Positions 49,070 to 58,409 of a DNA stretch of 64,000 bases are shown piece after piece. The DNA comes from Streptomyces montanisoli (GTDB taxonomy: Bacteria; Actinomycetota; Actinomycetes; Streptomycetales; Streptomycetaceae): positions 1 to 64,000 of the forward strand of contig NZ_JAGIQL010000005.1 of NCBI RefSeq assembly GCF_017813245.1, in the 5' to 3' direction. Each line of letters opens with the position of its first letter. The stretch's first letter is position 1. Under the pieces are notes generated by a model that saw nothing but the letters and a program-made list of their open reading frames with translations, had not been told where the DNA came from and made no database searches. The translations under genes and the position numbers were made by a program.

Positions 49070-52000
49070 ATGCCTGCGATGCAACCTTCAGCGACCCGCG
49101 TGACCCGCATCAGATCGACAGTACGGCGCATCAGGCACGGATGGGCGGCGGCCGCGCTCTGCATCGCTCTCGCAGCCGCGGGAACCGCCGCGGGCGCCGG
49201 CGCGAGTGCGAGCGCTGCCACGCAGCCGGCGACGGCCTCCGGCGCGATACCGGGAGCGGGAGCCGATCTGACGAAGCTGGTCAATCCGTTCATCGGGACA
49301 GAGAACGAGGGGCTGACCTTTCCCGCCGCGGGAGCACCGTTCGGTCTGGTGCAGGAGAGCCCGCTGATGAAGACGGCCGGTGGCACGGGGTGTGACAAGG
49401 AGTCCGCCGACACGGTCATCGGGTTCAGCCAGACGACGATCAACGGATGCCGGTTCAACTACCTGCCGATGATGCCCACCACCGGCGACGTGAGTTCGAC
49501 CGACCCGGCGCGGTACGCGTCGACCTTCAGCCACGAGAACGAGACCACGGCACCTGACTACTACCGGACGAAGCTCGACAAGTACGGCGTGACCGCCGCG
49601 TTGACGGCGACCGCGCGGACCGGATGGCAGAAGTACACCTTCCCGCGGACGAGTCAGGCGAACGTGCTGTTCAACGCCGGCATCGGCGTGTCCGGTTCCG
49701 AGATACGCGTCGTCGGCGACAGGACGATCGAGGGGTGGGTCGAGGACTCCAAGAAGACCTACTTCGTCGCGCGGCTCAGCCGGCCGTTCGCGTCGTTCGG
49801 CACCTGGAAGGGCAGCGACCGGAGCCCGGGGTCTCGTGAGTCGGACGCCAAGGGATCCAACGGTGCGTGGGTGACCTTCGACACGACGAAGAACGACGCT
49901 CCTGTGGTCGCGAAAGTGGGTCTCTCCTTCACCGGACTCGCCGGCGCCCGCAAGAACCTCTCCGCGGAGACCGGCAAGCTCGGATTCGACTTCGACGCCG
50001 CGCACAAGGCACTGAAGAAGCAGTGGAACGCGATGTTCCACAAGGCCGCGGTCGGTGGTGGTACGCACGATCAGCAGGTCGCGTACTACACGGCGCTGTA
50101 CCACTCCATGGTCGATCCCAACATGATCGGTGACGTCGACGGCCGCTATGTCGGAGCCGACAAGAAGCTGCACACCGCCGACGGCTACACCCCCTACAGC
50201 AACTTCTCCCTGTGGGACACGTACCGGACGCAGAACCAGCTCCTCGAGATGCTCGTCCCCAAGGTCGCGCACGACATCGACATGTCGATCATCGCGATCG
50301 CGAGGGAGGGCGGCGCGCTGCCGCGCTGGTACCTGGAGGACCAGGAGGGCAACATCATGACCGGTGACCCGGTCACGCCGTATCTGGTCGAGGGCTGGTC
50401 GAAGGGGCTGCTCAGGGGAGACGAGGCCCGCGAGGCGTACAAGTACCTCCGCGAGAACGCGACGGAGGTGCCGCCGGCCGAAGTCCGCGAGAACGGGCGC
50501 GCCGGTGTCGCGTACTACGAGGAACGGGGATACATCCCCTACGGCCTGAACATCACGTCGAACGCCGACTGCAAGGCGGGAACGTCGGGCAACTGCTGCC
50601 CGACCAAGTCGAACGACAACGACTGCTACTACGGTACGTCGGCCACACTGGAGTACGCGGCGGCCGACGCGTCGCTGGCGCTGATGGCGAAGGGGCTCGG
50701 TCACGGGGCCGACGCCGCGATGTTCGCCAAGCGCGGCCAGTCGTACATGAACCTCTACGACCGGCGGACCGGTCAGTTCCGTCCGCGCACCGCTGCCGAC
50801 GGCACCTGGCTGACCCCCTACGATCCGGTCACGAGCGACCACGCGTTCCATGAGCAGAACGCGAGCCAGTACCAGTGGCTTGTACCCCAGGATCCGGCCG
50901 GGCTGGTCGACATGCTGGGTGGCAGGGACGCGACGACCAAACGGCTGAACGATTTCTTCGCCTACGACGACCTCCTCGCCGACCCCGCGGGGACCGCGCG
51001 CACGGCCTGGGTCAGTGACCCGTACAGCTACTACGACTCCACAAAATTCAACCCGAACAACGAACCGAACCTCATCGCGCCGTACATGTACGCGTGGACC
51101 GGCCGGCCCGGAAACACCGCGACCGTGGTCAAGGCCCAGGAGACCTTGTTCACGAACAGCCCCGGTGGCATCCCCGGCAATGACGACATGGGGGAGATGT
51201 CCTCCTGGTACGTCATGTCGTCGCTGGGGCTCTATCCCATAGCGGCCGGCGGCAACTTCGACGTCATCACCACTCCGCAGTTCCCGCACGCCCGAGTGCG
51301 GATCGGACACTACGGCAAGACACAGGGCGGGACGCTGACGATCTCGGCGCCGGGCAGCAGTATGGCGAAGCGTTACATCGCTGCCGCGACGGTGAACGGC
51401 AGGGCCTGGGACAAGGCATGGGTCGACCAGGCCGATATCGCCCACGGCGGCCACATCGAGTTCGCCCTGCGCACCAGGCCCACCGCATGGGCGACGGCCG
51501 CGAAGAACGTCCCGCCGTCGATCGACACAACGCCGAATCGGCAGCACCGGCTCAGCGCCGACGTCGGTCCCGACCAGGTCGTCATGGTGCCCACGGCGGG
51601 CCGCCCGTCGCAGCAGCAGATCGACCTGACGCTGCTGGCCACGTCCCCGCACACCGCGCGCATCGCCGTGACCGCGAAGGCTCCGAAGGGGTGGTCGGTG
51701 GCCCCGGCCCGCACGACGGCGACCGCCGCCTCGAACGGGCTCCCCGCCCAGGTCGACGACCGGTTGCGGATCACCGCGCCGGCCGGAACGACACCAGGCA
51801 CCTACAAGGTCGCGGTCACCGCCAAGCTCCCCGGGGCCGCCGCGGTCAAGAAGACCGTCACCGTCGTGGTCCAGCATGCCGGGACCTGCGCGATCCGGAC
51901 GAGCACCTCGTGCGCCGTCGACCTGAACTCCGCCTACAACAACGACGGCGTCGCCACGCTCGCTGCCCCGGACCAGGGCGACTTCGACGGCACGGGCCTG

Positions 52001-52513
52001 AGCTACGCCGCCGACCAGCTGCCCACTCCGGGACCTGTCACCCTCGGCGGGGTGACCTACCAGGCACCACCGACCGACGGCAGCAGCAAGAATTTCGTCA
52101 AGTCCACCGGCCAGGCAATCGCCCTTCCGCCCGGTGAGTACGACAGCCTCCACATCGTGGGCGCGTCCGACAACGGCAGTACCGGTGCCGCGTCGGCCAC
52201 CGCCGTCGTCACCTACACCGACGGCAGCACCGCGACGGTTCCGCTCGAACTCACCGGCTGGGCGAACAGGACCACGGACTTCGGCAACGCCGTGGCCCTG
52301 AACACCGATTACCAACTCAAGGCCGGATCCGGAAAGACCACCACCAAGGCATCGCTCTACGAAACGACCATCCCACTGGAGCCCGGCAAACAGGTCCGGT
52401 CCCTCTCTCTCGCGAAACCGTCCGTGCCGGCATGGGTCGCGCCCGGGTCCGGAGGACTCGACTGGCAACGCGACAGCGACCTCGAGATCTACGCGATGAC
52501 CTTGCAACACTGA
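49070..52513 (+). CDS. Secreted GH92 alpha-1,2-mannosidase
   Basis: A 1147-residue secreted exo-alpha-mannosidase. A signal peptide (about 1-48: Arg-rich, hydrophobic, ASA-A) is followed by the GH92 N-terminal beta-domain (LVNPFIGTENEGLTFPAAGAPFGLVQ) and the (alpha/alpha)6 catalytic domain (about 290-775). The acid Glu is probably E595 in HEQNASQYQW; the calcium/base region is GNDDMGEMSSWYVMSSLGLYP (D705, D706). Residues about 810-930 form an NPCBM-associated (NEW3-type) domain, and a further C-terminal beta-domain ends the protein. ATG 49070 with GGGAG. It releases mannose from alpha-mannan or N-glycans and converges with the GH27 gene. Confidence 0.9.
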   Translation: MPAMQPSATRVTRIRSTVRRIRHGWAAAALCIALAAAGTAAGAGASASAATQPATASGAIPGAGADLTKLVNPFIGTENEGLTFPAAGAPFGLVQESPLMKTAGGTGCDKESADTVIGFSQTTINGCRFNYLPMMPTTGDVSSTDPARYASTFSHENETTAPDYYRTKLDKYGVTAALTATARTGWQKYTFPRTSQANVLFNAGIGVSGSEIRVVGDRTIEGWVEDSKKTYFVARLSRPFASFGTWKGSDRSPGSRESDAKGSNGAWVTFDTTKNDAPVVAKVGLSFTGLAGARKNLSAETGKLGFDFDAAHKALKKQWNAMFHKAAVGGGTHDQQVAYYTALYHSMVDPNMIGDVDGRYVGADKKLHTADGYTPYSNFSLWDTYRTQNQLLEMLVPKVAHDIDMSIIAIAREGGALPRWYLEDQEGNIMTGDPVTPYLVEGWSKGLLRGDEAREAYKYLRENATEVPPAEVRENGRAGVAYYEERGYIPYGLNITSNADCKAGTSGNCCPTKSNDNDCYYGTSATLEYAAADASLALMAKGLGHGADAAMFAKRGQSYMNLYDRRTGQFRPRTAADGTWLTPYDPVTSDHAFHEQNASQYQWLVPQDPAGLVDMLGGRDATTKRLNDFFAYDDLLADPAGTARTAWVSDPYSYYDSTKFNPNNEPNLIAPYMYAWTGRPGNTATVVKAQETLFTNSPGGIPGNDDMGEMSSWYVMSSLGLYPIAAGGNFDVITTPQFPHARVRIGHYGKTQGGTLTISAPGSSMAKRYIAAATVNGRAWDKAWVDQADIAHGGHIEFALRTRPTAWATAAKNVPPSIDTTPNRQHRLSADVGPDQVVMVPTAGRPSQQQIDLTLLATSPHTARIAVTAKAPKGWSVAPARTTATAASNGLPAQVDDRLRITAPAGTTPGTYKVAVTAKLPGAAAVKKTVTVVVQHAGTCAIRTSTSCAVDLNSAYNNDGVATLAAPDQGDFDGTGLSYAADQLPTPGPVTLGGVTYQAPPTDGSSKNFVKSTGQAIALPPGEYDSLHIVGASDNGSTGAASATAVVTYTDGSTATVPLELTGWANRTTDFGNAVALNTDYQLKAGSGKTTTKASLYETTIPLEPGKQVRSLSLAKPSVPAWVAPGSGGLDWQRDSDLEIYAMTLQH

Positions 52514-52554
52514 ACGCCACGAACGCCCCGGCCGCGCAGGTCCGCGGCGATCGA

Positions 52555-52594
52555 CGGGATGCCCCGTGCCGGTGCACCGGCACGGGGCATCCCG
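52555..52594. terminator. 40-bp perfect palindrome between GH92 and GH27
   Basis: A fully symmetric stem centred between 52574 and 52575 (GGTG|CACC), arms 20 bases, from CGGGATGCCCCG outward. It serves as a bidirectional terminator for two convergent secreted-enzyme genes. Confidence 0.75.
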
Positions 52595-52624
52595 CTCTGG
52601 GCGTCGCAGATCACGGGGCGCTGC

Positions 52625-54394
52625 TCAGCCGAGGGTCCACTGCTGGTTGTCGCCGCCGTTGCAGTTCCACAGTTCGAGACCCGCGCCGTTGGGGTTGGTG
52701 GCACCGGTGACGTCGAGGCACAGGCCGGACTGGACACCGGTGATGGTGCCGTTGGTGTTGCGGTTCCACTGCTGGTTGGTGCCACCGTTGCAGTCGTACA
52801 TCTCGACGGGGGTGCCGGCGGTGGTCTGGTTGTCGTAGGCGTCGAAGCACTTGCCTTCCAGGACCAGCGTCTTGGACGACGTGTTGTACGTGACGTTCTG
52901 GTTGGGGCCGCCGTTGCAGTCCCAGACGGCGAGCTGGGTGGTGTTGTAGGTGGTGCCCTGCGGAGTGTCGACGCACCGGCCGGAGAGCTTGCTGACCATC
53001 CTCGCGCCGATGGTGCCGTGGCCGGCGGCCGGTGTGACCTTCAGCAGCCGGGATCCATGGCTGGGGATCGAGGCGGTGAAGGAGTTCGCGGAGGAGCCCA
53101 GGTCGGAGTGGCTCCAGTCGTCGTGGACGGTGGCGCTGCCGGTGAAGCCGAGGTCGGACCAGTCAGCGGTGACGTTGGCAGAGGATCCGCCCAGGTTGAA
53201 CAGGCCGACGGCGTAGGTGCCGTCGCCGTTGTAGGCCCACCAGGTCTGCTGCTGCGCGCCCTGCTTCACGGGGTGGGCGGGGCGGCCGGCGCGGTCGACG
53301 GCGAGGACCTCGTCGTTGGTGAGCAGGGAGAGGTCGGCGGAGTCCATGTGGGTCAGGTCGGTGCCGAGGATGAGAGGGGCGGCCGAGATGGACCAGAGGG
53401 TCAGCTGGGTGCGGCGTTCGTCGGCGGTCAGTCCGTCGTTGGAGCCGTTGCCGACCTCGATGGAGTCCGGGTCGCCCCAGCCGCCGGGGCTGTCGTAGGC
53501 CACCCAGGCGGGTAGGTCGTTGAAGCGCTGGGAGACGTTGTTCCAGTTGGTGAGGGTGCTGCAGTAGCACTCGACGTCGCCGTCTATGCGCCACCCGTTG
53601 GAGTTGTTCTTCCACACGGCGGCGTTCTTGACGTCCAGGGAGTTGGAGAGCTGGAAGTGGATGGTGCGGCCTGACTGGTTGAGTGCCTGGGACCAGTGCT
53701 GGACGTCGGCGGTGTCGTCCGGACCGACGCCGTCCATCTTCAGGTAGTCCACGCCGTAGGAGGCCAGCAGGTCGGCCCACGAGTTGACGAACGCCTGGGC
53801 CGCGGCCGGGTTCTTGCCGTAGTCGATGAAGTACATCGAGCCGTCACCGAAGTTGTAGTTCTTCTCGTAGTGCGTGGTGTCGGAGACGATGTCCCTGGCG
53901 TGGTAGGACGTCCCTGCGATGGGGGTGTTCTGGTTGTACGCGGCCACCGGGATGCCCGGCGTGAGGTACATGCCGAACTTCTCGCCCTTGCCGTGCACGT
54001 AGTCCCCGACTGCCTTCATGCCGTGCGGGAACTTGCCGGTGTCCACCGCCCAGCGGCCGTAGGAGTCCACGGTGGTGCGGGGGTCGCGGATGTAGAAGTC
54101 GTCGATGTTGATGTAGTTGAAGCCGTGGCTGACCAGGCCGGTGGAGGCCATTGCGGCTGCCTGCGCCTCGATGTTCGCCTCGGTCGGGTTCTTCCTGATG
54201 AAGCTCCAGCTGCTCCAGCCGGACTGGGGGGCTATGGCGGCCCCGTTCCCTTCGGCGTGCGCGGCGGGCGCGACGGCCGCGTCCGCTCCGTACAGGAACG
54301 AGCCCAGCAGCGCGGCCGCGCCCAGCAGGCTCACCCACTCTCTGCGCCTGTACCTGCCCGTCCTGCTTGGCCGTTTCCGTGTTAAAGAGGTCAT
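52625..54394 (-). CDS. Secreted GH27 alpha-galactosidase-like enzyme with CBM13
   Basis: 589 residues. The signal region has a twin-Arg look (RYRRREWVSLLGAAALLG), possibly Tat, cleaved near residue 47. GH27 barrel about 50-330: GWSSWSF, NYINIDDFY, nucleophile D221 in YLKMDGVG and acid/base D273 in WRIDGDV. A GH27 beta-sandwich (about 370-455) precedes a ricin-type CBM13 (about 460-589) with three QxW-like repeats (NQNVTY degenerate, NQQWNR, NQQWTL). ATG 54394 preferred, with AAGGAG. GH27 also includes beta-L-arabinopyranosidases, so the exact sugar is open. It is divergent from the GH59 gene. Confidence 0.9.
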   Translation of the reverse strand: MTSLTRKRPSRTGRYRRREWVSLLGAAALLGSFLYGADAAVAPAAHAEGNGAAIAPQSGWSSWSFIRKNPTEANIEAQAAAMASTGLVSHGFNYINIDDFYIRDPRTTVDSYGRWAVDTGKFPHGMKAVGDYVHGKGEKFGMYLTPGIPVAAYNQNTPIAGTSYHARDIVSDTTHYEKNYNFGDGSMYFIDYGKNPAAAQAFVNSWADLLASYGVDYLKMDGVGPDDTADVQHWSQALNQSGRTIHFQLSNSLDVKNAAVWKNNSNGWRIDGDVECYCSTLTNWNNVSQRFNDLPAWVAYDSPGGWGDPDSIEVGNGSNDGLTADERRTQLTLWSISAAPLILGTDLTHMDSADLSLLTNDEVLAVDRAGRPAHPVKQGAQQQTWWAYNGDGTYAVGLFNLGGSSANVTADWSDLGFTGSATVHDDWSHSDLGSSANSFTASIPSHGSRLLKVTPAAGHGTIGARMVSKLSGRCVDTPQGTTYNTTQLAVWDCNGGPNQNVTYNTSSKTLVLEGKCFDAYDNQTTAGTPVEMYDCNGGTNQQWNRNTNGTITGVQSGLCLDVTGATNPNGAGLELWNCNGGDNQQWTLG

Positions 54395-54748
54395 GGCGAT
54401 GCCACTCCTTGCACGTCTGTGAGAGGGAGGGCGTGAGCCCTCCAACATCCGTGAGCGTTCGTGTTGCATAGTGATGGCCTTTGAGTGAACACGTCAATGC
54501 AAGCGACATGATCGAAAATATGCGAACACGGAGGGTTGGTCTGAACGGGCCTTTTGCGGCGCCGAGTTGGGTGCCCGGTTGCGCGGCCTTCTTGATCGGA
54601 CTGTGTGTGAAGTTGTTTATTTGTCTTGGGGGTTGACTGGAAAAGCAACACGACAGCACACTGTGCACCATCTTCCGGGCGGTAGGTGGTGCGCTCCTCC
54701 GTCGAGCCGGCCCCCTCCTGTCTCTCCCTCGCGGCGAAGGATGAGTCG
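54395..54748. other. Divergent promoter region between GH27 and GH59 genes
   Basis: 354 bases, the most AT-rich stretch of the glycan block (about 54440-54660), with no credible gene. It contains a TTGACG (minus strand, complement of 54494-54499) and a TTGACT (54633-54638), possible -35 boxes for the two directions, without clear -10 boxes. No strong palindromic operator was seen. Confidence 0.45.
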
Positions 54749-57133
54749 ATGCGCCGAACAGCAAGACTTGCTCCCCTCTGGATCCTGGCGTTACTTGCCG
54801 CGCTGCTCGCGGTCGGCGCCGCCCCGGCCCAAGCGGCGAGTACGTCCATCACGGTGGACGGTACGCAGGGTGGCCGTACGTTCGACGGGATCGGCGCCAT
54901 CAGCGGCGGCGGTGGCAACTCCCGACTGTTGAAGGACTATCCGGCGGCCGAGCAGTCGCAGATCCTGGACTACATGTTCAAGCCGGGCTATGGCGCGAAC
55001 CTCCAGCTGCTGAAGCTGGAGATCGGTGGCGACGCCAACTCCACCGACGGTTCTGAGCCATCGGTCGAACACGCCAGGGGCACGGTCAACTGCGATGCGG
55101 GTTACGAGTTCTGGCTGGCCGAGCAGGCGAAGAAGCGCAATCCGAACATCGGTCTCTACGGTCTTGCGTGGGCCGCACCGGGCTGGATCAACGGTGGGTT
55201 CTGGTCCACCGACACCATCAACTACCTGATCACCTGGCTGGGTTGTGCCAAGCAGCACGGGCTGGACATCAAGTACCTGGGCGGCTGGAACGAACGCGGC
55301 CACGACGCCAACTGGTACGTCCAGCTGCGCTCCGCGTTGAACGACGCCGGCTACGGAAGTGTGCAGATCGTCGGTGACGACTCCGGCTGGAGCGTCGCGG
55401 ACGACATGACCAGCAACTCCGCGTTCAACAACGCGGTCTCCATCGTCGGCGTGCACTACTCCTGCAACGGCGGTGACGGCGGCGACGCGACCTCCTGCCA
55501 GTCCACCCAGAACGGCCGGAACCTCGGCAAGCCGTTGTGGGACAGCGAGAACGGCTCGCAGGACATGAACGGCGGCGCCCCGGCGCTGATCCGGGCGATC
55601 ACCCGCGGCTACACCGACGCGAGGTTCACCAGCTTCTTCAACTGGCCGCTGATCGCCTCGATCTACCCGAACCTTCCCTTCAGCACCGTCGGCCTGGCCA
55701 CCGCCGGGTCACCGTGGTCGGGCCACTACACGATCGGCGCCAACACGTGGGCGACCGCGCAGGTCACCCAGTTCACCCAGCCGGGGTGGAAGTTCATCGA
55801 CTCCGCGTCGGGCTACCTGGGCGGCTCGGAGTCCAACGGCAGCTACGTGACGCTGAAGTCGAACACCTCCACCGACTACTCCACGATCCTGGAGACGACG
55901 ACCTCCAACTCCACCCAGACAGTGAACCTCACCGTCAAGGGCGGCCTGTCCACCGGCGCCGTCCACGTGTGGGCCACGAAGGTCAACTCGCCCAGCGACG
56001 CGACATCGTTCATCCACACCCAGGACATCACCCCCAGCAACGGGTCGTACTCGCTGACGATGCAGCCGGGGTACGTCTACACCGTCAGCACCCTGGGAGG
56101 CGCGGGCAAAGGGACCGCAACCCCGCCGGCCGCCCACTCCCTCGCCCTGCCCTACAACGACAACTTCGACAGCGACGCTAGCGGCACCGAGGCGAAGTAT
56201 CTGTCCGACATGCAGGGCTCTTTCGAGGTCCAGCCCTGCACCGGCCGTTCCGGACAGTGCGTCCAGCAGATGGCGCCCGTCAAGCCGATCGAATGGCAGG
56301 ACGACTCCGACTCCTATGCGCTCATCGGCGACACCGGCTGGTCGAACTACACCGTCAGCTCCGACGTACTGCTGCGCAGCTCCGGCACCACCGAGCTGCT
56401 GGGCCGGGCCAACACGCAACTGCGTCCGCAGTCGCACATGAACGCCTACTACTTCCGGATCAGGGACACCGGGCAGTGGTGGATCGAGAAGATGTACACC
56501 GACGGCTCCAACCACACCCTGGCCACCGGCACCACCACCGCTCTGGGCACCGGGGCGTGGCACAACCTCGCCTTCACCTTCCAGGGTTCCACGATCAGCG
56601 CCAAGGTCGACGGCCGGCAGGTCGGCTCGGTCACCGACACCTCCTTCACCTCAGGGCAGGCCGGGCTCGGCATCCAGGGCTACCGCACCGACCAGTTCGA
56701 CAACCTCGCCATCACGCCGGGCTCGGGAAGCGCGGGCGGTACATCGACCGGGCAGGTCACCTCCGCCCTGAACACCGCGAAGTGCCTGGACGACTACACC
56801 GCCTCCACCACCCCCGGCGCCGTCGTCGACCTCTGGGACTGCAACGGCTCGCCCGCCCAGCAGTGGACCATCGGCAACAACTCGGTCACCATCAACGGCC
56901 TCTGCCTGGACGTCGTCGGCAACGCCACCGCCAACGGCTCACCGGTGGACCTGTGGAACTGCAACGGTGGCGGCAACCAGCGGTGGACCGTCAGTGACGG
57001 CACTCTGGTCAATCCCGTGTCGGGCCGCTGTCTCGATGTCCCCAAGCTCGCGACCGACAACGGGACCCCCCTCGAGATCTGGGACTGCAACGGCGGCGCC
57101 AACCAGAGATGGAACATCCCCGCCGCATCCTGA
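54749..57133 (+). CDS. Secreted GH59 galactocerebrosidase-like enzyme with CBM13
   Basis: 794 residues. Signal peptide about 1-32 (ends AQA-A). GH59 barrel: FDGIGAISGGGGNSRLLKDYP, LAWAAPGWING, acid/base E182 in YLGGWNERG and nucleophile E267 in LWDSENGSQDM. A beta-sandwich (about 340-455) and a LamG-like lectin domain (about 475-665: YNDNFDSDASGTEAKYLSDMQGSFEV ... GLGIQGYRTDQFDNLAI) follow, as in animal GALC. A ricin-type CBM13 (about 672-794) with QQW/QRW repeats is added at the end. ATG 54749. It should cleave terminal beta-galactose; galactolipid or galactan ends are possible substrates. Confidence 0.88.
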   Translation: MRRTARLAPLWILALLAALLAVGAAPAQAASTSITVDGTQGGRTFDGIGAISGGGGNSRLLKDYPAAEQSQILDYMFKPGYGANLQLLKLEIGGDANSTDGSEPSVEHARGTVNCDAGYEFWLAEQAKKRNPNIGLYGLAWAAPGWINGGFWSTDTINYLITWLGCAKQHGLDIKYLGGWNERGHDANWYVQLRSALNDAGYGSVQIVGDDSGWSVADDMTSNSAFNNAVSIVGVHYSCNGGDGGDATSCQSTQNGRNLGKPLWDSENGSQDMNGGAPALIRAITRGYTDARFTSFFNWPLIASIYPNLPFSTVGLATAGSPWSGHYTIGANTWATAQVTQFTQPGWKFIDSASGYLGGSESNGSYVTLKSNTSTDYSTILETTTSNSTQTVNLTVKGGLSTGAVHVWATKVNSPSDATSFIHTQDITPSNGSYSLTMQPGYVYTVSTLGGAGKGTATPPAAHSLALPYNDNFDSDASGTEAKYLSDMQGSFEVQPCTGRSGQCVQQMAPVKPIEWQDDSDSYALIGDTGWSNYTVSSDVLLRSSGTTELLGRANTQLRPQSHMNAYYFRIRDTGQWWIEKMYTDGSNHTLATGTTTALGTGAWHNLAFTFQGSTISAKVDGRQVGSVTDTSFTSGQAGLGIQGYRTDQFDNLAITPGSGSAGGTSTGQVTSALNTAKCLDDYTASTTPGAVVDLWDCNGSPAQQWTIGNNSVTINGLCLDVVGNATANGSPVDLWNCNGGGNQRWTVSDGTLVNPVSGRCLDVPKLATDNGTPLEIWDCNGGANQRWNIPAAS

Positions 57134-57197
57134 ATCGGAAGCGGCCCCGGACGGACGGCCCACTACGCCGGGCACCCCACCCAACCAAGGAGCACTC

Positions 57198-58337
57198 ATG
57201 AGCTATCGGAAAGCGGGGTTAGCCGCAGCAATGACGGCTGCTCTCAGCATCGGCGCCGCCCTGCCGGCGACCGCTGCCACCAACCAGGCTCCTGCCACCG
57301 CCAGGCAGGCCCCGGCCGCTGCTGCCCCCGCCTCACTGCGGGTGATGCCGCTGGGTGACTCGATCACCTGGGGCATCGGCAGCAGTACCGGAAACAGCTA
57401 CCGCAGCGACCTGTGGAACGAGCTGTCCTCCGAGGGCCACGCACTGGACTTCGTCGGCACTCAGCGCAACGGCACCATGTCCGACCCGGACAACGAAGGC
57501 CACTCCGGCTGGCGCATCGACCAGATCGCCGGCATCGCCGACTCCGTGCTGGCCCACTACCGGCCCAATGTCATCACCCTGGAGATCGGCACCAACGACC
57601 TCAACCAGAACTACCAGGTATCCACCGCCACGGACCGGCTGCACGCGCTGATCGACCAGGTCACCGCCGACGCACCCGACGCCACGGTACTGGTCGGCAC
57701 GCTCATCGTCTCGACGAACCCCACCGAGGAGCCCAACCGGCCCGCGTTCAACCAAGCGATCCCCGCCATCGTCCAGGCCGAACAGGCGGCCGGCAAGCAT
57801 GTCCGTCTGGTGGACATGAGCGCCCTGACCACCGCCGACCTGTCCGACCAGCTGCACCCCAACGACGGCGGCTACCAGAAGATGGCCGATGCGTTCAACA
57901 CAGGCATCCAGGAAGCCGACGACGCCGGCTGGATCAAGGCACCCGTCGCCACCAGCGGCGGCGGCGCCGTGCACTCGGGCATCTCTGGCAAATGCCTCGA
58001 CGTCAACGGCGGCAACACCGCCAGCGGCACCGCCGCGCAGATCTGGTCCTGCAACAACACCAGCGCACAAACCTGGACCGCTTCCTCCGACGGCACGCTG
58101 CGTGCACTCGGCAAGTGTCTCGACGTGACCGGTGCGGGCACCGCGAACGGCAGCAAGGTCGAGATCTGGGACTGCAACGGCGGTGGCAACCAGCAGTGGC
58201 AGCCGTACAACGGCGGCTTCCGCAACCCCGCTTCGGGTCGCTGCCTGGACGATCCCGCGTCCTCCACGACCGACGGCACTCAGCTGGTGATCTGGGACTG
58301 CAACGGCGGTGCGAATCAGCAATGGTCCACCCCCTGA
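57198..58337 (+). CDS. Secreted SGNH/GDSL esterase with CBM13
   Basis: 379 residues. Signal peptide about 1-27 (ATA-A). SGNH hydrolase domain about 48-248: block I MPLGDSITWGIGSS (Ser nucleophile), EGHSGWRIDQIAG, block III EIGTNDLNQN and block V DQLHPNDGGYQKMADAF (Asp and His). This resembles CE3-type acetylxylan esterases. A ricin-type CBM13 follows (about 258-379) with three repeats (SAQTWTA, NQQWQP, NQQWST). AAGGAG precedes ATG 57198, 64 bp after the GH59 stop. Likely deacetylates the glycan attacked by the neighbouring enzymes. Confidence 0.88.
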   Translation: MSYRKAGLAAAMTAALSIGAALPATAATNQAPATARQAPAAAAPASLRVMPLGDSITWGIGSSTGNSYRSDLWNELSSEGHALDFVGTQRNGTMSDPDNEGHSGWRIDQIAGIADSVLAHYRPNVITLEIGTNDLNQNYQVSTATDRLHALIDQVTADAPDATVLVGTLIVSTNPTEEPNRPAFNQAIPAIVQAEQAAGKHVRLVDMSALTTADLSDQLHPNDGGYQKMADAFNTGIQEADDAGWIKAPVATSGGGAVHSGISGKCLDVNGGNTASGTAAQIWSCNNTSAQTWTASSDGTLRALGKCLDVTGAGTANGSKVEIWDCNGGGNQQWQPYNGGFRNPASGRCLDDPASSTTDGTQLVIWDCNGGANQQWSTP

Positions 58338-58409
58338 TCGTGCGCCTTCCGTAACGTCCATGCCGTCCATCACCGCCTACGAGGACGACAACCAGCAGTA
58401 GGGAAGCGC

